DNA of 64,000 bases from Promerops cafer (taxonomy: Eukaryota; Chordata; Aves; Passeriformes; Nectariniidae), in NCBI GenBank assembly GCA_013398275.1, contig VZSE01011604.1, positions 697,695 through 761,694 on the forward strand, given 5' to 3'. Numbering within the stretch: position 1 is the stretch's first letter; every line of letters begins with the position of its first letter. Below are positions 25,837 through 40,024 of the stretch, piece by piece. Below the pieces are notes generated by a model that saw only the letters and a program-made list of their open reading frames with translations, was not told the origin of the DNA and did not search any database. Both the position numbers and the translations under genes were made by a program.

Positions 25837-28800
25837 AGAAGTGGCTTATTTGGAGTTTAATTTCCAGCTGGTGTTAAAACCACCACACATAATTTATGAA
25901 AAACATAAGTCTGTGTTATTTTCGTTTTTTTAAAACCAGGCTATAAAACAAACTGTAATTAACTCTTGAATCTGGTAAAGTTTCTGGCTACTTTCCAGAG
26001 AATTGACATTCCAGTAGGAAAATATAATACCTTTATTGTAGCCATTCAGTACAGGAATAATTTTAAGGATTTGTTTCATGATTCCTGGGGGTTGCTGCAC
26101 ATGACTAGCAATATGGCTCAGAGATTTTGAATCAGGCCCAGTGAAGCAGATAAGTTCAGTGAACAATTTCATAGTGTCTCATTATTTTCTCTCAGACTTT
26201 CAGTTTCTGACACTATCACTAACAAAAAGGGAAAAAAATCCTCATCTTTGCTCTTCACCACTATTGTGTAAAGAAATTATTCAATACAGTCACATACCAA
26301 ATAGAATTAAATGCTTCTCAAAATAGGAAAAAAGAAAATTTTCCATGTTTAGCAATTATACATTTTACTAGTCCTTTTATTTTTAGAAAACTGAATGCAA
26401 CTATAGAACAGGAAGTATTTTGACCGATAAATACTTCATTTAGGCTACCATTTGAATGGTCATTGAACGGAGAGAAGACACCTGCTGCTAGGGCATAGAC
26501 TTCACTGCTGGTATTTACCAGAAAGAGAGAAAAGGTCAAGAAATGTTGAGATTATTATCTTGTTAATCTTAATTTTATGCTCAAGAATAGCTTTAAGGAA
26601 GGGGAAAAATAATTCATTTGTTCTGTTAAGTTACTGTTAATTGTAGCAACTCAAAATTTCCAGTATGGTAAAATTATGCTGTGTACATGAGTGGTCATTT
26701 TGAAGCTGTTAATGATACAAATAAATTAAATTTTTTGTTTTCTTTGGAAGAAAACAATTCAAGAAGGAACAATTAATGAATGCATTTGTGTGACCCTAAT
26801 ATATTTTACAGTGTATTAGGCTGTAAAATTTGAGACTTATATACCCTGCATTAAAAATGGGAATGCATACACCTAACATACTGAAGCAAAAAAATGTTGC
26901 ACACAGGAATCTAACATGTCTCATTTTCCTGCTTGAGCACCAGATTCAGTAGAAAAAATATGCTTTGCACATATGAATACCAGTTAAGGATGCTGTAACA
27001 GAAGTATGACACAACATAGTGTTTTTCCATTGAGTAGTTCCCTACTTATTGTTATTCCCAGCTGTATATATTTAAACTCAACATGTCTAAAGTAGTCTTT
27101 GCAAAACAAGGTCTTTATAGATGCAGAAAATATTATCTTTTTCTGTCATTGAATGGTCTAATACAGAATATGTCTGTTTGGCTGCCTCTGAGGAAAGCCA
27201 AAACCTTCTAATCACCTGAAAAAAAGTCTTCTGCAGGAGGTAGTTTAAGCGCATTAATACAATGTGATATAATGAAGGAAATGGAGCAAAATTAAAACCA
27301 TACAGACACTGCAGGAAAATTCACAAGTGAACATAGCATTATTGCCATTTGCCAGCTACTCAGTTCCCTGGTATAAGAGAAAAAACAAAGGGCAGTTTCT
27401 ACTTTCTTTAGCGCGTCTTTAGCTGGTCCACAGCCATGCTGTGGAAACAATACAAGGAAATTCCTTAAAGAAATGTAAAATCCAAGGGGAAAAAAAAAAC
27501 CCAGACATATCAGGAAACCTCTCCCCAGAATTAAAACCAGTCCATTCAGTTATCACAGCTGAAGCTTTAAATCAGTATTCTTTCTCTCATTTACGTCTCT
27601 ACAAGACATAGAAAATGAGCATTAGGTTTTCAATTGCTTTGCACAGCTATTTCTCACTTGACCTCTGACTTTTGTTCCCTCATAATATTACATGAGAAAA
27701 TCGTAATTATTTTTCCTGTGAAATATGTTCTGATTTTCTCTGTAATCTCATACTTATTAGTTTTGTTACAATTTTATTGTCTGAAAAAAAAAAATTTTTT
27801 TTCTTTTTTTTTCTTTTTTGCCGTCACTTGAATACATGAAAGTGAGTTAGGCATTTTGTTGAATGCCTTTTTCTTTGGTTCACAGAAAAAAAACTGTCTG
27901 CTACATATGGTCAAATAACATACTCAGCATTTGAAAGGTTAAAACACACGCTTGAAAATATCTGTGTTGTATTAGGGAACATATTACTGACACTCCCAGT
28001 GGCATAAAAAGTTTTTACGTGGAGATTCAACCTCATTTTTTCAAGTATAGGTAGAAAAATAAATACACACAATCCTTGTTTCTTCTTACATATTTGAATA
28101 TATGACCATATATAAAACAGAATTTTGGGGAGAAGTCCATTAAAAAAAAAATTACATTTAAATAGAAATTTCTGATCATAGGTACCAAGAAGGGTGCTTT
28201 GTCTCCCATAGAGTGTTATGTTCTATAAAAAACACACAAGAGAAGCTCTGTTGAAACTATACAGAGCAAGAGATGTTGTTGTGCTAACAACAACAAATAA
28301 AACAACTAAAACTTTCTGCTAAATGCAGTCTAGCTCTTAGTCCACAGAAAAAAATTCTTTAGAGAGGAAGATTTAACAGAAATAGCTCTTTTATTCAGAG
28401 GTTGTTTTAAAAATACCATCTCTATTTTTTTTCACTGAAAGCATAGAAGTAAGCCAGTACCTCACCATATGATTTAAGAAACTTTAAAAAAAAAATCTAA
28501 TATAAAAACACCCCCACCAGTCTTTTTTCCTTCTTTTTTTTTGATGGTTAGTTAGTGTTGGAGTGGACCCTATGCAAAGTAAATGGCTAAAAAGCATGCT
28601 TTTGAAATGTTTCCCAACACTTTTCCCAGTAGTGTTTTTTATACCAATCCTCTATTATGTGACTGAAGTAAAGTGGGAAATAATCTCTATATTCTTTGCA
28701 AAATGTTTTAAATCCTATTGGGAAGACTAGACTGTCACTGTACAGTATATGCAATATCCACAGAGACAGAGATTTTTTATCCTATTTTTTTTTCAATTTA

Positions 28801-29460
28801 AATTCATTTAGACTAAAAAAAAAAAATATTCCAAATAGAACTAAAGCACAGACTGTCACAGATCCACAAAAAATATGTCTCCCAAAAGAGAAGATCTAGA
28901 AATTCCTGATTTCCTTGAAGGTGTAGGACGCCTACCAAAACATTGCAAAATGGGTGGGTTTGCAAATACATAGGCAGCAGTGAGTATAATGCAAAGATTG
29001 TACTTAAAGACAATCAGCACACGTGGCATGACTGAGAAGTTAGGAGGCAACTGGTGCAGACCCCACGTGTCAGCTCATGAGATGCAAGCACTAATGTAGA
29101 GTGCCCACTTTACATTTTGGCAGGCAATGTATTCATGTCCCGGCTGCTCCATGTGATTAGTGCAGCTCATACTCTCCATAGGAAAATGACTGCTCTCTTG
29201 AGTGTCCTCTGTATAGCTTATGCACAAGAGATAGTAAAAAAAATAAGAGAAAAGTACTATAGTATTAACTAACAGGTATAGAAACTGTCACTAGGGTCTT
29301 TCTTGCATTAAACAGCATGGATGATGGAAAACTGATCCACCAGTACCAGAGACAGAGACTGATTCACAAGCTGGAAGTTTGTGTTGAGCAAGTCCCACTG
29401 GTCACCTAGAAAAAGCAGGAGGCATCAGATTTGACCTGAATGAAGTGAAACATCCAAACA

Positions 29461-29487
29461 CTTTAAAACCTTTAAAACCTTTAAAAC
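29461..29487. repeat. Nonamer tandem repeat (CTTTAAAAC)3
   Basis: Three exact copies of CTTTAAAAC, then a partial fourth (CTTTT). A local slippage product. Confidence 0.95.
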
Positions 29488-32389
29488 CTTTTCTCAAAAA
29501 AGCATTAACATGCATGACAGATGTGATTTAACCAAGATCAATACTGAGATTAGACAAATTAGGTGATGTTGCTGAAGAGTTAAAAAAGCAAAAGAAAGAA
29601 AAAGTGTGGCATCAATTTGGTTCCCCCTCAACAGGAGCTGTCACGTTAAAATCAGATGACGATAAAGCAACACAAGAGTTGTTGCAGGACAGAGGCCAGC
29701 TGACCTCAATATCAATGACAGTAGGGAAATGAAATTAAACTGAGAGAAAAAAAGTAGGATTTGCCACAGATAAAGAAGTCTCATGAGTACACACTGTCCA
29801 TCTTGCTTGGATGCCAAGTACAAGCTGAAGCAGATCACTGCTTCTTAGAGAGCATCCCTGACAGCCTAATACCCTCCATACTGAGAAGTCTGCAGTGCAA
29901 GACCACAGAATGACAAAGGTCTGATGTGAAAGTAATTCAGAACCCCAGAAGTGAAATTCCTGTAGCAATTTCCCTTGCACCATTTCACAGGACAAAATAT
30001 GAAAAAAAAAAAATATTCAGATGAACAGATGCCTATGATATTACAACATTTTCCAAGCACTTAGGCAGTAGAAAAGCATTCTCTGAACAGTGTTAATAAA
30101 CTGTAGAAAGCCCATGAAAAAGGTTGGTCCCTGGAGTATCAGAAATTAGCAGCTTAAAAAAGTTGTATGTGAATGATATATCAGCTCTAAGAGATACATT
30201 ATGATTCTCAATATTACATTTGCTGTCATTCAGTATAACACAGATGGGTATAATTCCTAAGTTTTTATGGAAGCACAGAACAAGGAATGGATAGGTTTTT
30301 TCAAAGCTCAGGCAAAAAACTAAATGCACCTTGTTCATGATACATCACACAAGGCTGGCTCCAAACCCCAACACAATTAAAACCAGTTCAGGCACAATCA
30401 TGAGACAATACTATGGCTGTAACTACAAAAAGTAAAATTCCAGGTGTGTAACAACTCAAAACAAGCAAGCGCACAAGCATCCTAATGCAGTTATTCAGCA
30501 GGAACATAGGTAATAACTACTCCAAACAACCTGTGTTTACAGGAGGGGTATTTTGCATCTCTTGGCAGTGAAATGGAAAAAACACTGTTCCTTTAAAAAG
30601 AGAAATTAAAAACACCTCTGATATAGCTTTGCTGTCAGTCTCTCTGTTGACATACTCTGTTGAGACTTCTGGCAACACCAAAAGTCTTTGAAACACCTGT
30701 TACTCAACCCACTTTAATTTACACCATGCATCTTGTTTAATCCCCACATTTTGGAGTTTACTGTACTGTTTGGTTTATATCTTTTATATTTTTAACTAAT
30801 TTTATTTTTATGTGGTTATGTTTTAATAGAAAACAGGACTAAAAAATACAATTCAATTTTCCATCAAGAAAAGAGGGAAAAATATAGAAGGTTTCATAAG
30901 ATACATCACTCAGAAAATTATTTCTGTAATTACTATCTTACAGTGTCAAATGATCAACAGAAACAAGAACAGAATCAAAATCTTATCTAAGAATGACCTT
31001 AATGTCAAGAGCTTTTCAGATAGGATTGACCATCTTTATTACTGAAGTTAAGTACAGCTAAGTTGTCAAGAACAATTTGTGGGAACCACATCCTGCATTT
31101 TGTTGTCAGAGTCCCTTCCAAACAGGTGTCCCTCTTCTATGCTGAAAAACAAATATTCATCCAGCATGTTCCACTGTGTTCCAATAAATCCTTCTGATCA
31201 TGAGAGCAGCTGACTACATGGGGCCAGGAAACTGGGTAGGTTCTGTAAACACTTGTAAATCACTAGAGAATATTAAATCTGGCTTTCCTATTTTGTCAGT
31301 ACTCCTGACCTGTATTTGATATCTTCCCAGAATTTAATCTGTACTCTTGTTTTCCATTGTGATGCCAAATGTGATAAATGTGATATTTGCAGTGTGAAAC
31401 AGACACAAATGCATCCTGAAATAGATTGCAAAGACAGGAAAATTGAAAAAATTTGATCACTGCAGCAAGCTGTACTATTGTAAATATGATGGGCTGGATG
31501 GTTTTTAATACCTCTAAGTGCTCAAAGGAAGAGAGATAAGGTACAAGAAATACTGATGTTCTACTATGTGCTTTATTAAAGAGACTATCCCCCTGAGTTT
31601 GTACTAACTCTATTCATTTCCCCTATGCCCTAAACCAAGATTTTTACCATGTAAGCAACAGAGTTTAGAAGAAAATTTTATTATAGAAACAGGCAAGTGT
31701 GCCTGCTTTCACTGTTTTTCAGTGAGGCAGTCCTCTCTACTCAGTTTCCTTATTTTGATCCCAGGGATTTCTAGCCTGATATAATTTAATGATTTACAGA
31801 ATGTGTTAATAAACCTGTTTACGAGTTAGTGTGTTCAGACTATAACAGCATATAAAGATAGGTTCAGATTACTTTGGAGAAGTGTTTTTTTCCTAATGTT
31901 AGGAAAGATATGAATAAAAATCAATCAGATTTTGATGAAGAATATCAAGTTTTTATCTAATTATTAATGTGGCCTCAATATCACATATTTTGTGTCTGAA
32001 AATTATATACATCTTGTTTATATATTTTGGATAAGACTGACTGAGAACCATATGGGCTAAATTATCATGAAGTAAGATAACCTGTGGATACAGCCTTATT
32101 CTAAGTGAAATAATGAGGAGTTTCAGTCAGTGAGAAATGAAACTCAGAAGAAGACACAGATTATTGCCAGAGCTCAGGCTCTTTAAATCTCTACCTGAAC
32201 TTGCCTTGCATTAGTTTCCAATTTAACCCTATGCAATACCCTGGCAGACATCCTAATTCAAATGAGCACTTGGTCTAACAAAAAAATGCATGGGCCTGCA
32301 TTTGATTGCAGAACTAGTATCTACTGAAAAGCAAACTTTTTAGAAGGCTTCTTCAGAAAAATTGTGTTGAAAGCTGGCTGGGGGTGCCT

Positions 32390-32623
32390 CTATGCTTTGT
32401 GTTAGGTTGGACGTGAGGAGGAATTTCTTCATGGAAAGGGTGGTCAGGAGCTGGAAAGGGCTGCACAGGAAGGTCCTGCAATCCCCATCCCCAGAGGTGT
32501 CCAAGGATGGACTGGACATGGTACTCAGTGCTCTGGTCTGGTTAACAAGGTGGGGATCGGTCATAGGTTGGACCTGATGACTTTGGAGGTCTTTTTCAAC
32601 CTCAGTGATTCTGGGATTCTGTG
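32390..32623 (+). mobile_element. CR1 LINE, 3' end including end of ORF2 and 3' UTR
   Basis: About 230 bases match the well-known CR1 3' region in order: TTAGGTTGGACGTGAGGAGG, AATTTCTTCATGGAAAGGGT, GGTCAGGAGCTGGAAAGGG, CTGCACAGGAAGGTCCTGCA, then GAGGTGTCCAAGGATGGACT, ACTCAGTGCTCTGGTCTGG, GGTTGGACCTGATGACTTTG, and a terminal GTGATTCTGGGATTCTGTG. The element is 5'-truncated and its coding end is not open. Divergence from the typical sequence is modest, so this is one of the younger CR1 copies in the window. The frames at 32392-32577 (plus) and 32340-32639 (minus) lie wholly or largely within it. Confidence 0.93.
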
Positions 32624-33170
32624 TAAGTGAGCAGGGCAATACAAAGTTCAGGAAGCCCAGAAAATAAGGAAATTGAATAAATATGAATATTATTTTTCAA
32701 GAATTGCAATCACTTTTTGCAACACAGAAGAAAAATTTGAAAGTTTTTGTTCTGAAAAAATACGCAGAGATAAACACAGGACGAAGATAATTTGTAAACC
32801 TGATTCTCATTTAAAAATCTATTTTGATGCTGAAGCATATTTGTATAATTTTACATTGAAAATGGTTTATGTCAACTTAGAACACTTCAAAGTATTTAAA
32901 AGATGACTTTCACCTCTTCAGAAGCAAGTCTCAACATCAATTTGTAAGAAATAACCAAAGTCATAAGTTGGATGTTTAATAAAGGATGTACCTATGATAA
33001 ATCATCTATTAAGTGTACATTTGCAGTTTGCATTGGATGTTGGTTTGCTCATGAGGACGTATTACATTACCCTGATCATTCCAGAAATCTTTGCATTCTT
33101 TTTGTTTTATACTTTCAACTTAATTAATTTCCTTTGACTTTCTCCTTCCTGATAAGATTTTCTACGAGGT

Positions 33171-33208
33171 TTTATAAACATTAGCATCTGGGCATTTATA
33201 AACATTAG
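33171..33208. repeat. Short direct repeat, 24-bp period
   Basis: TTTATAAACATTAG occurs at 33171 and again at 33195, separated by CATCTGGGCA. A small tandem duplication. Confidence 0.9.
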
Positions 33209-35999
33209 ACTTCAAATCTAGCCATTTTTTTTTATTAATTCCATGATTAATTGGTTTTGCCAATTATAATAGATTATAGATTTTAATTTTGAAAAATTGA
33301 ATTCCATACTATATTATAATGTCCTGCTTTGAAGGATCAGAATGTTTTAAGAACAATCCCTGGGTAACTAATAAAAATAAATCTTCCCTTACTCTTTTCC
33401 TATTACTTTTTTGAAATGCATCAATGTTCCTAGGAATATTAATATGCTGTGGGATGTGGAAGTTATACGACAAGAGATATGATAAAGGTAGCACAGAACT
33501 AAAGAAGTTCCATAAGAATGCAATGCATCACCACTTAGTTTATATAATTGAACAAGATTTTTCTCATTCTCTTTAAAGTTTCTGACTGAAAAAACATAAA
33601 GAGCTAGAAATTAGTATTTTTTTCCTATGCCATAGTGAAGAGACTAATTTTCTTCAAACTACTGATAAGGGTTTGAACGTGTACTAGATTTGCTTTGCCT
33701 GAGAACCTTTTGCTATGTCTGTTTGAAGCAGACTCTAATGTCTGTCTTTTCTATCCCTCTCACCCATCTTGGCACTGGTGTGCCCTACAGTGCAGGAGCA
33801 TTCCAAACCATTGTTCTTCTTGGATGTAATTCCCACACTCACATAAAGCCCAACTAATCCCACTTAAGGGAAGACAATCTGAAGAAAACAGAGTAAAAAA
33901 CAGGTTTACACAGCCTGATACTTCTATTTGAATTGCTTCACTCTGTTGTGACCTGTATTCCAGGAGCAACTCTGCTCAGCACAAAATGTAGCTGGTCAGC
34001 TTAAACTTGTGAAAAGTTTGGGATATAGTATGTGGCAAATCCATTCCACCATTTATCATATGGTTTTGTAACACTGTATTGGAAAAACCAATTCACTTTT
34101 TGTCTAAAAATATAGAAATTATGGCAGGAAAAATATCAGGCAGAGGATGAATTCCATGGCTAGAAAACAGAATAAGAGTATTCATCCTTCTGTGTGTCTT
34201 GTCTCCTGGGCCACCTGTATATGTTGACCTTACTATGCTGTATTTTACAACTAAAACAATCCTTTTATCCTACTCTGTAAGGAAGGCTTCTGGACAGTCT
34301 CAAAAAACACAGTTATGGCACTATGAAGATATAAGACACTGGTATACAGTTCTTACAGAATTATAACCCAATTACTTCTCTACATGTAAACAAAGCCTTC
34401 TGATTTAGTAAAACCTGGGTTCACCTAACTCAAGACACCTCTAAGCCACCTCAATACTGTACTCGGCCTCTGGTTGGAACAAAATTCATATGCTGTCTGA
34501 GGATTATGTCTGTCATGAACTTTAGTGCTGCTTGTAGAAAATGATAGGACGAGCCCCATCTCATGTCAGATAAAAAGTCTGCAGCAAAGCAAATTGCTAG
34601 TAGCAAAAGAAAGATTTTAGTGGACTGCTAAGATGGAGTGCCAGTCTGTCTCCTCTCAGTGGTGGAGATGCTCCTTATCTGTTTTGTCAAAGCTTGACAT
34701 GCATTAGTATGCCAGACACTCATACCAGCAAACTCAGCACAGGGTAGCATGTAACATGTACCCACAGGTGACTGGTTAATATAATTTCTTTCATTTTCAA
34801 TCAAGACATATTCAGTTTAATTTAGATACCTGTTCCTTCTTTGCCACTGGGGCCTGTGTCAAGCTTATACAGGAGATGCAGCAAGCTTTATTAGCATAGA
34901 TATTAAAGTCACTCATTACAAGTGACACAGCAGAGCAAGCAATCCAGCACTTGCTCAGTGTCACTAGGTAAAGCTGTGTTAAACTTGATCTGAAACTGCT
35001 CTTCTCTATCTGAAGATATAATAGTTTCAAACTATCAGCCTTACCCCAGAGCTGCAACTTAAATGCATTATGTGTATTTGAGCTGGTACTTTTGCCTGCA
35101 GACATATTAAATATTAAATAAAGCTGCCTATGTGTTTCTGATCCTTAGTTTATTCTTCCTTAGCAAAAAAAAAAGTATCTTTCTCTTATTCACTGAAAAC
35201 CTTCTTGCCTGCTCACGGAAATTTTATTACCATTGCGTACCATGGCCACAACAAGATACTTCGATCCAGATTAGGAACCTATTAACTTCATAATTTACTA
35301 GCATCAAATGCAAATAATGAGAGATAGTCATGGCCTTAAAAACCTATAATTGCAGTGAACAAAACGTTTAAGTAGGAGAGGAACAGAGTATCAAGGGAGT
35401 AAAATTATCTGTCTAAAGTTACAAAACAAAGCACATCCAAAGTAGTAAAAGTCTTCATGACATCTAGTTCCTTATCACTATGTGAAGATGTCCTCCCTCA
35501 GCCTGAAAAAAAATGGTTTTGGCCTCCTGCATTTAATGTCAATCTGATCAAACCACCATTCACCAGCTGTTGCTATTGCTTCTTTGTGTGGTAAGAACAA
35601 ATGATCTTCTGTAATATCAGTCAAAACAAGAGTTTGAGGACTCCTTTTGTTAGTACATATGAGATGAAATCATATGGCATCATTTACATTTATGTATTTT
35701 ATAATACCTTGTAAAAGCTGGAGACAATATTTGTGGACACTCCTGAAGAGTGCTTGGAATAAAAGATCTGAGTCACAGAGCCACCACCCAGAGGGTTAGA
35801 AATTATTAGCTTTACTATGATACCCACACTTCATGTTAACAGGAAAGCATTTGTATGTTTTTCTTAAATAAGCTACTTTCCTTACAAAAACCCTCTTTGT
35901 AGTCTAAGAATTTATGTTCCTGCAAAACTCTCCAAATTCAACCCTTATCTTAAGGTATTGCAGTCAATGTCTTGATGATGAGCAAAGAGGAAACCTCTT

Positions 36000-36045
36000 A
36001 TATATATATATTTTTATATATATATCTATATATATATATATACAT
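36000..36045. repeat. Imperfect (TA)n microsatellite
   Basis: TA units interrupted by TTTTT and by one C. AT-rich simple sequence continues to about 36070 with ATATATACACACACA. Confidence 0.92.
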
Positions 36046-36291
36046 ATTTATGGCATAAATATATATACACACACATAAAGTCAAGAATGTAATGTCACTG
36101 TAATTGAAGTCCTAAAATTCTAATCAAATTCTAATCATTATTGGTTTAGATCTAATTGTCTATTAGTTACTGTAAAAGAAAGAATTCTGCAGTTAGAATG
36201 TTTTCATACAGGAAAAGTCTCAATAAGAATAATACGGTTGCACTTGTTATGTACATAGCTTTTGTTTTCTGTCCCTTTCCTGGGATGGTGT

Positions 36292-36372
36292 CCCCCCTTC
36301 CCCTGCTTTGGTTCCTGAGGCCAGTGGTTTCATCTGATTGAAGAGGAAGGTGTGGGGGGGGGAGAGAGGGGG
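36292..36372. other. C-run and G-run segment
   Basis: A CCCCCCTTCCCC run at about 36292-36303 is followed some 50 bases later by nine consecutive G (36354-36362), GAGAGA-like bases and five more G. The two runs are complementary enough to pair, and the G-rich part might take a non-B structure. An AATAAA lies just downstream near 36380. I could not assign this to a known element. Confidence 0.6.
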
Positions 36373-39180
36373 TGTTGCAATAAATGATCAGTATCTTGGA
36401 CCATTCATCATTTCTGAATTTAGGTGGTTACCCCGAAAACTAGGTTTGTCCAGCTCCAAGTCTGGATATATACACCACTCTCCAGATTTTCTTGCTGTCT
36501 TAAATTGGTTTTGTACTGCCTGACAGTTACTTCTGATAATGCCAGAGGAATTTACACTATTTTAAGTTTCAGGGTATTTGGACCATGATATGGAGATAAT
36601 TGAGCACACATATCAATACAGTTAATTTTTTTTGGGAAGTAATCTGCACATCTGGTTGCAAAGGCAGAAGAGCTGTGTTTTCCTATTTGAGTATATAAAC
36701 AAAGCATCCTTAAGAATTTTATAAGTATAATATAGAGAATAATAGTAGGTATAATATAAGGTCTAATATAAGGAACCTTTAAGATTCATTTAATCTAGTA
36801 AATGGTAATAGCAATTTCACTGAACTATTTAAATGATTTGAAATTAAGACTCAGATTGAGATCTTCAGCAGGAAAAAATCACCAGACTTAGTTCTGTACC
36901 TTATTCTAGACATAGTTGCATTTTCTTTTCTCCTAAGGAGAAACTGCTTATCTGTACAGGTGAATTATTTCCAAATCCTTTCCCAGGTGTGAATCTAGAA
37001 ATGCAAGGTGATAGGTCTGGTTACAGTTAGAAACTTGCTTTCTCCCTCCTGCTCTGCAGTACCCTCAGGAATTAATGTATTGGCAGATGATTCCTCAGGT
37101 TCAGCAGCAATTTTTGCCCTTGCTTGTTCTGGCTGAGTATTTAATCCTCTTGTCAGTGAGAGCAATTGTATGTGTTCTTGTCCCTTTTCCCTTCATGATG
37201 AAAGGGGTCAGCTTGCCAAAATTGTTTCCTTCTTTCATGTTTCATCTGACTTTCTAATTTTTGTTGTCAGATGTGCAAGGGAAACACAAAGCCAGGTCTG
37301 TAAGACTAAACAAATCCTCTTTTTCTCTGCACTCTTAAAAGTGCCAAATCCTAGAGGAGTGTACTTGTGTGCATGTGTGTTTTCCCTAAGCAATTCAAAG
37401 CTATGTCTAGGTCACTGTGTACTTAGAAGTACATTTTGCCAGATACAGACTTGGTTCTTCCTCCCTGGAACTTTGTGCAGCAAGCTGTAGGTACAATGAA
37501 TCCACCAGTCACAGTTCACTCTCCATTCTGCTGCAGTGATTCCCACAAGCTGTGTTTTTGGGCTCTCAGCTGCCAGGATTTCTGTTTTTATAGTGAACCC
37601 CCTGGTTCTGGTTTAGAAGCTTACTATATGCATTAAATCTATATTATTAGGGACTTCTGGAAGGTCTGCTAAACGTCCATTCTTAATATTTTGGGGCTTT
37701 CTTTCAAATGAAGTACTCAAAGATAGGAAGTTGTTATAAACAGTCTAATAGGACACTCCAACAGTCACTGAACATGCAGGTATGTTACTTTTAAACGTAG
37801 CTCACAGATAATTTTAATCATTAATCACGGGAAGATTTATTGATTGACTATTCTTCTATAAATGAGTTGACTGAAGTTGAAGAGTGACAAAAATTTAGTA
37901 AGCATGCACACTGATGAAAACTAGAATGATATGGATGTTGAGTAATAAGTATTTTGGAAAAAAATTCAATCAGTTCTAGTCAGCAATGCCTTTGAAATAT
38001 CAGACAAAGCTAGTGTCTGCCTCCCACTGGATTCCTATTTAGAGATCATCAGTTACTGACTCATCATTTTGCTATGTGGCATTTGGGCAAACAAACTGGC
38101 TAAAGCTCAGCAGCTATAGATGAGAAAATTTCAATTTTGCTGATGCCAGTGGTACATTCTAAACACCAGTTCACTAATAAAGATTATACTTCAAGTTATG
38201 GGTGATAGGAGAGAAATAAAGAGGAAAAAAAATGTTTCTTCAAGTGTGAGAAAAGTCAGATCATCAAGGTATATTTTTAATCCTGCAGATAAGAGTTATA
38301 CTCAACATTATACTCAAATCAATTGAGCATATAGAATTATTTTTTTCAGATTATTTTTTTGAGAAATCCATGTTTTCTGTAATGTGTTAATATTTCTGTA
38401 GATTTTCTTAATTAATTAAAAAAAAAAATACAGAAATTGTGCTTACCCTGAATAATTGCAGTGTACCAATGAAAAAGATATCTCTGAAAATTACAAAAGT
38501 CATGCAAGGTTATGAACAGGTTAGGGTTTCTGAGTGACTTTGACTAGAGTTTTGGTATTGCAGCCTGTCCTGTGCCATATTGCATAATCCTTTGTTGAAC
38601 AGGTACTTACTGGAGTGACTGGTGGATCTATCCCTGTTCAACAGACACAGGAAGTCATAACCTCATCTGAATGTAGATATGAAAGAATCTAGAATAAATG
38701 AAAAAACATGTTTCAAAAATATTTTGTATTAATCTGTCAATAAACCCTTCATAGCTTGATTCATGTTGGTATTAAATTACCATTGCTACTTTTTTGAGAA
38801 GTAGAAAATCACTTTTTAAAGTTTTGGGACTTGGGGTGTTGGGGATTTTTTTGTTTGGGTTTTTGTTTTTTTTCTTTTTTTTTTTTTTTCTTTCCTAGAT
38901 ATCCTGCTTTACTATAGTATTTGTGTATTTTGTCTTTTCTTATGAGATTTCAAATACTCTGACATATCTGCACTCCTAAATCTCTCAGGAGAGAAACAGG
39001 CTCTGGGACTTTCTTCAGAAAGTTCCCACAGGGACTATAACTCCCCATGTTCATGCAGAGACCACTTGAAATGTCAGATTACGTGTTGGGACATCTCTTC
39101 TGACATAAATTCAAATCTTCACAGCCAATATAGGGGTTTCTCAGGTTTTATGCAGTATAGAAATTTTAAAAACTCTACAG

Positions 39181-39208
<28 letters not shown>
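39181..39208. repeat. Poly-A run of 28
   Basis: Twenty-eight uninterrupted A. I looked for a processed pseudogene or SINE body upstream and found neither a recognisable gene copy nor a target-site duplication, so it is annotated as a simple homopolymer. Confidence 0.95.
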
Positions 39209-39211
<3 letters not shown>

Positions 39212-40024
39212 GCTCCTACTCTAAATTCAGACAAAAGTAAATCACGGTAAAACCAAAAGTAAAATGGCTATACTTTTGCAACCTGGAGCTGGTTGACTAC
39301 ACCTGAGAGAAGAAAAGAGTAAAATACTAAAAAATTAACATTCTTCTCTACTTTGATTATCTGTTGTTAGCTCTGTCCATCCTGAGTAATGCATCCATTT
39401 TGAGACATAAAAATTTCTGTACAAGGTATGTACCTTTTAAAAAAAGTGAAAGAGAATACACTAATAGTCTTATAATGAGAGATTAGTGGGGAATAGTTGA
39501 AGGACTTGTTTACCCAAGCTAAATAAATACCACAAGAGGAAAATGGTAAAAAACATTATGGTGGAAAAGATCAAAGAAAATGAAGAGTTTGTGTTGGGAT
39601 AGGATGCAAAAATTAAAAGTTCAATATGATGAAAAAATGGTGGGATAGTAGGAGAATTTAGAATATTCATATCCTAGAATGCTTAGTGTGCTAATATTCT
39701 GAGTAGGAAGCCAGAAAAGCAAAACCAAGCTAAAGAAAATGAAGCTTTGGGTTAGATGGTGTAGGAGGATTACAATATCTGTCTGAAGGATTATAAACGA
39801 GATTGAAACAGCCCTGAGTATAGTTATCCTTCCCATAAAATAAGGAAGGGTAGACTGGGTCACTTCTGAAACTATGTAGGTTTTCCTATGTAGGAATAAG
39901 TGAAATTTTTTAACATGAATGTGAATAAAGGGAGGAAAAAGCCTTTATCTTCTGTTTCCTGGACCATGGTAAATTACTCTACTTTTTTGGGACACATGAA
40001 CATCTTAACCGGCAAATGTTAAGA

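Larger units (their letters stand above)
20357..32389. other. Twelve kilobases of AT-rich DNA with no gene or identifiable transposon
   Basis: All open frames are about 100 codons or less and unmatched. Several look membrane-like only because of T-rich codons (for example 27634-27831, ending in a T/C-rich run). Small structures present are a hairpin at 21764-21789, a 14-bp palindrome at 22520-22533, a CAAA repeat at 22711-22736, a polypyrimidine/polypurine inverted repeat at 25803-25836, an A/T run at 27784-27818 and a nonamer tandem repeat at 29461-29487. A slightly more GC-rich pocket near 29040-29180 was noted but not identified. Confidence 0.6.
32624..40024. other. Mostly AT-rich DNA, no gene seen
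   Basis: No supported exon. The frames at 37075-37636 (60-106 codons, plus strand) overlap in a somewhat more GC-rich, T/C-rich pocket (about 37000-37620) that could be a decayed repeat, but I cannot name it. Also present are a 24-bp-spaced duplication of TTTATAAACATTAG (33171 and 33195), a TA tract at 36000-36045, a C-run/G-run segment at 36292-36372, a T-rich run near 38849-38895 and a 28-base A run at 39181-39208. Confidence 0.6.

Noticed and set aside
29040..29180. Possible conserved element (CACGTGTCAGCTCATGAG region)
   Set aside because: Slightly GC-richer and non-repetitive, but without CpG retention or any structural feature that separates it from background.
29461..29487. CRISPR-like or other regularly spaced repeat
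   Set aside because: The three nonamers are directly adjacent with no spacers. This is slippage, and the host is a vertebrate.
36270..36500. A third LTR, from C/T-rich sequence followed by AATAAA
   Set aside because: There is no TATA box at a fitting distance and no TG...CA ends. The AATAAA alone is not enough in AT-rich DNA.
37000..37640. Possible exon cluster from overlapping 60-106 codon frames
   Set aside because: The frames overlap in different phases with no dominant one and no domains. The segment looks like a T/C-rich decayed repeat at most.
39181..39208. Poly-A tail of a processed pseudogene
   Set aside because: The 300 bases upstream contain no recognisable gene copy, no AATAAA close to the run and no visible target-site duplication.
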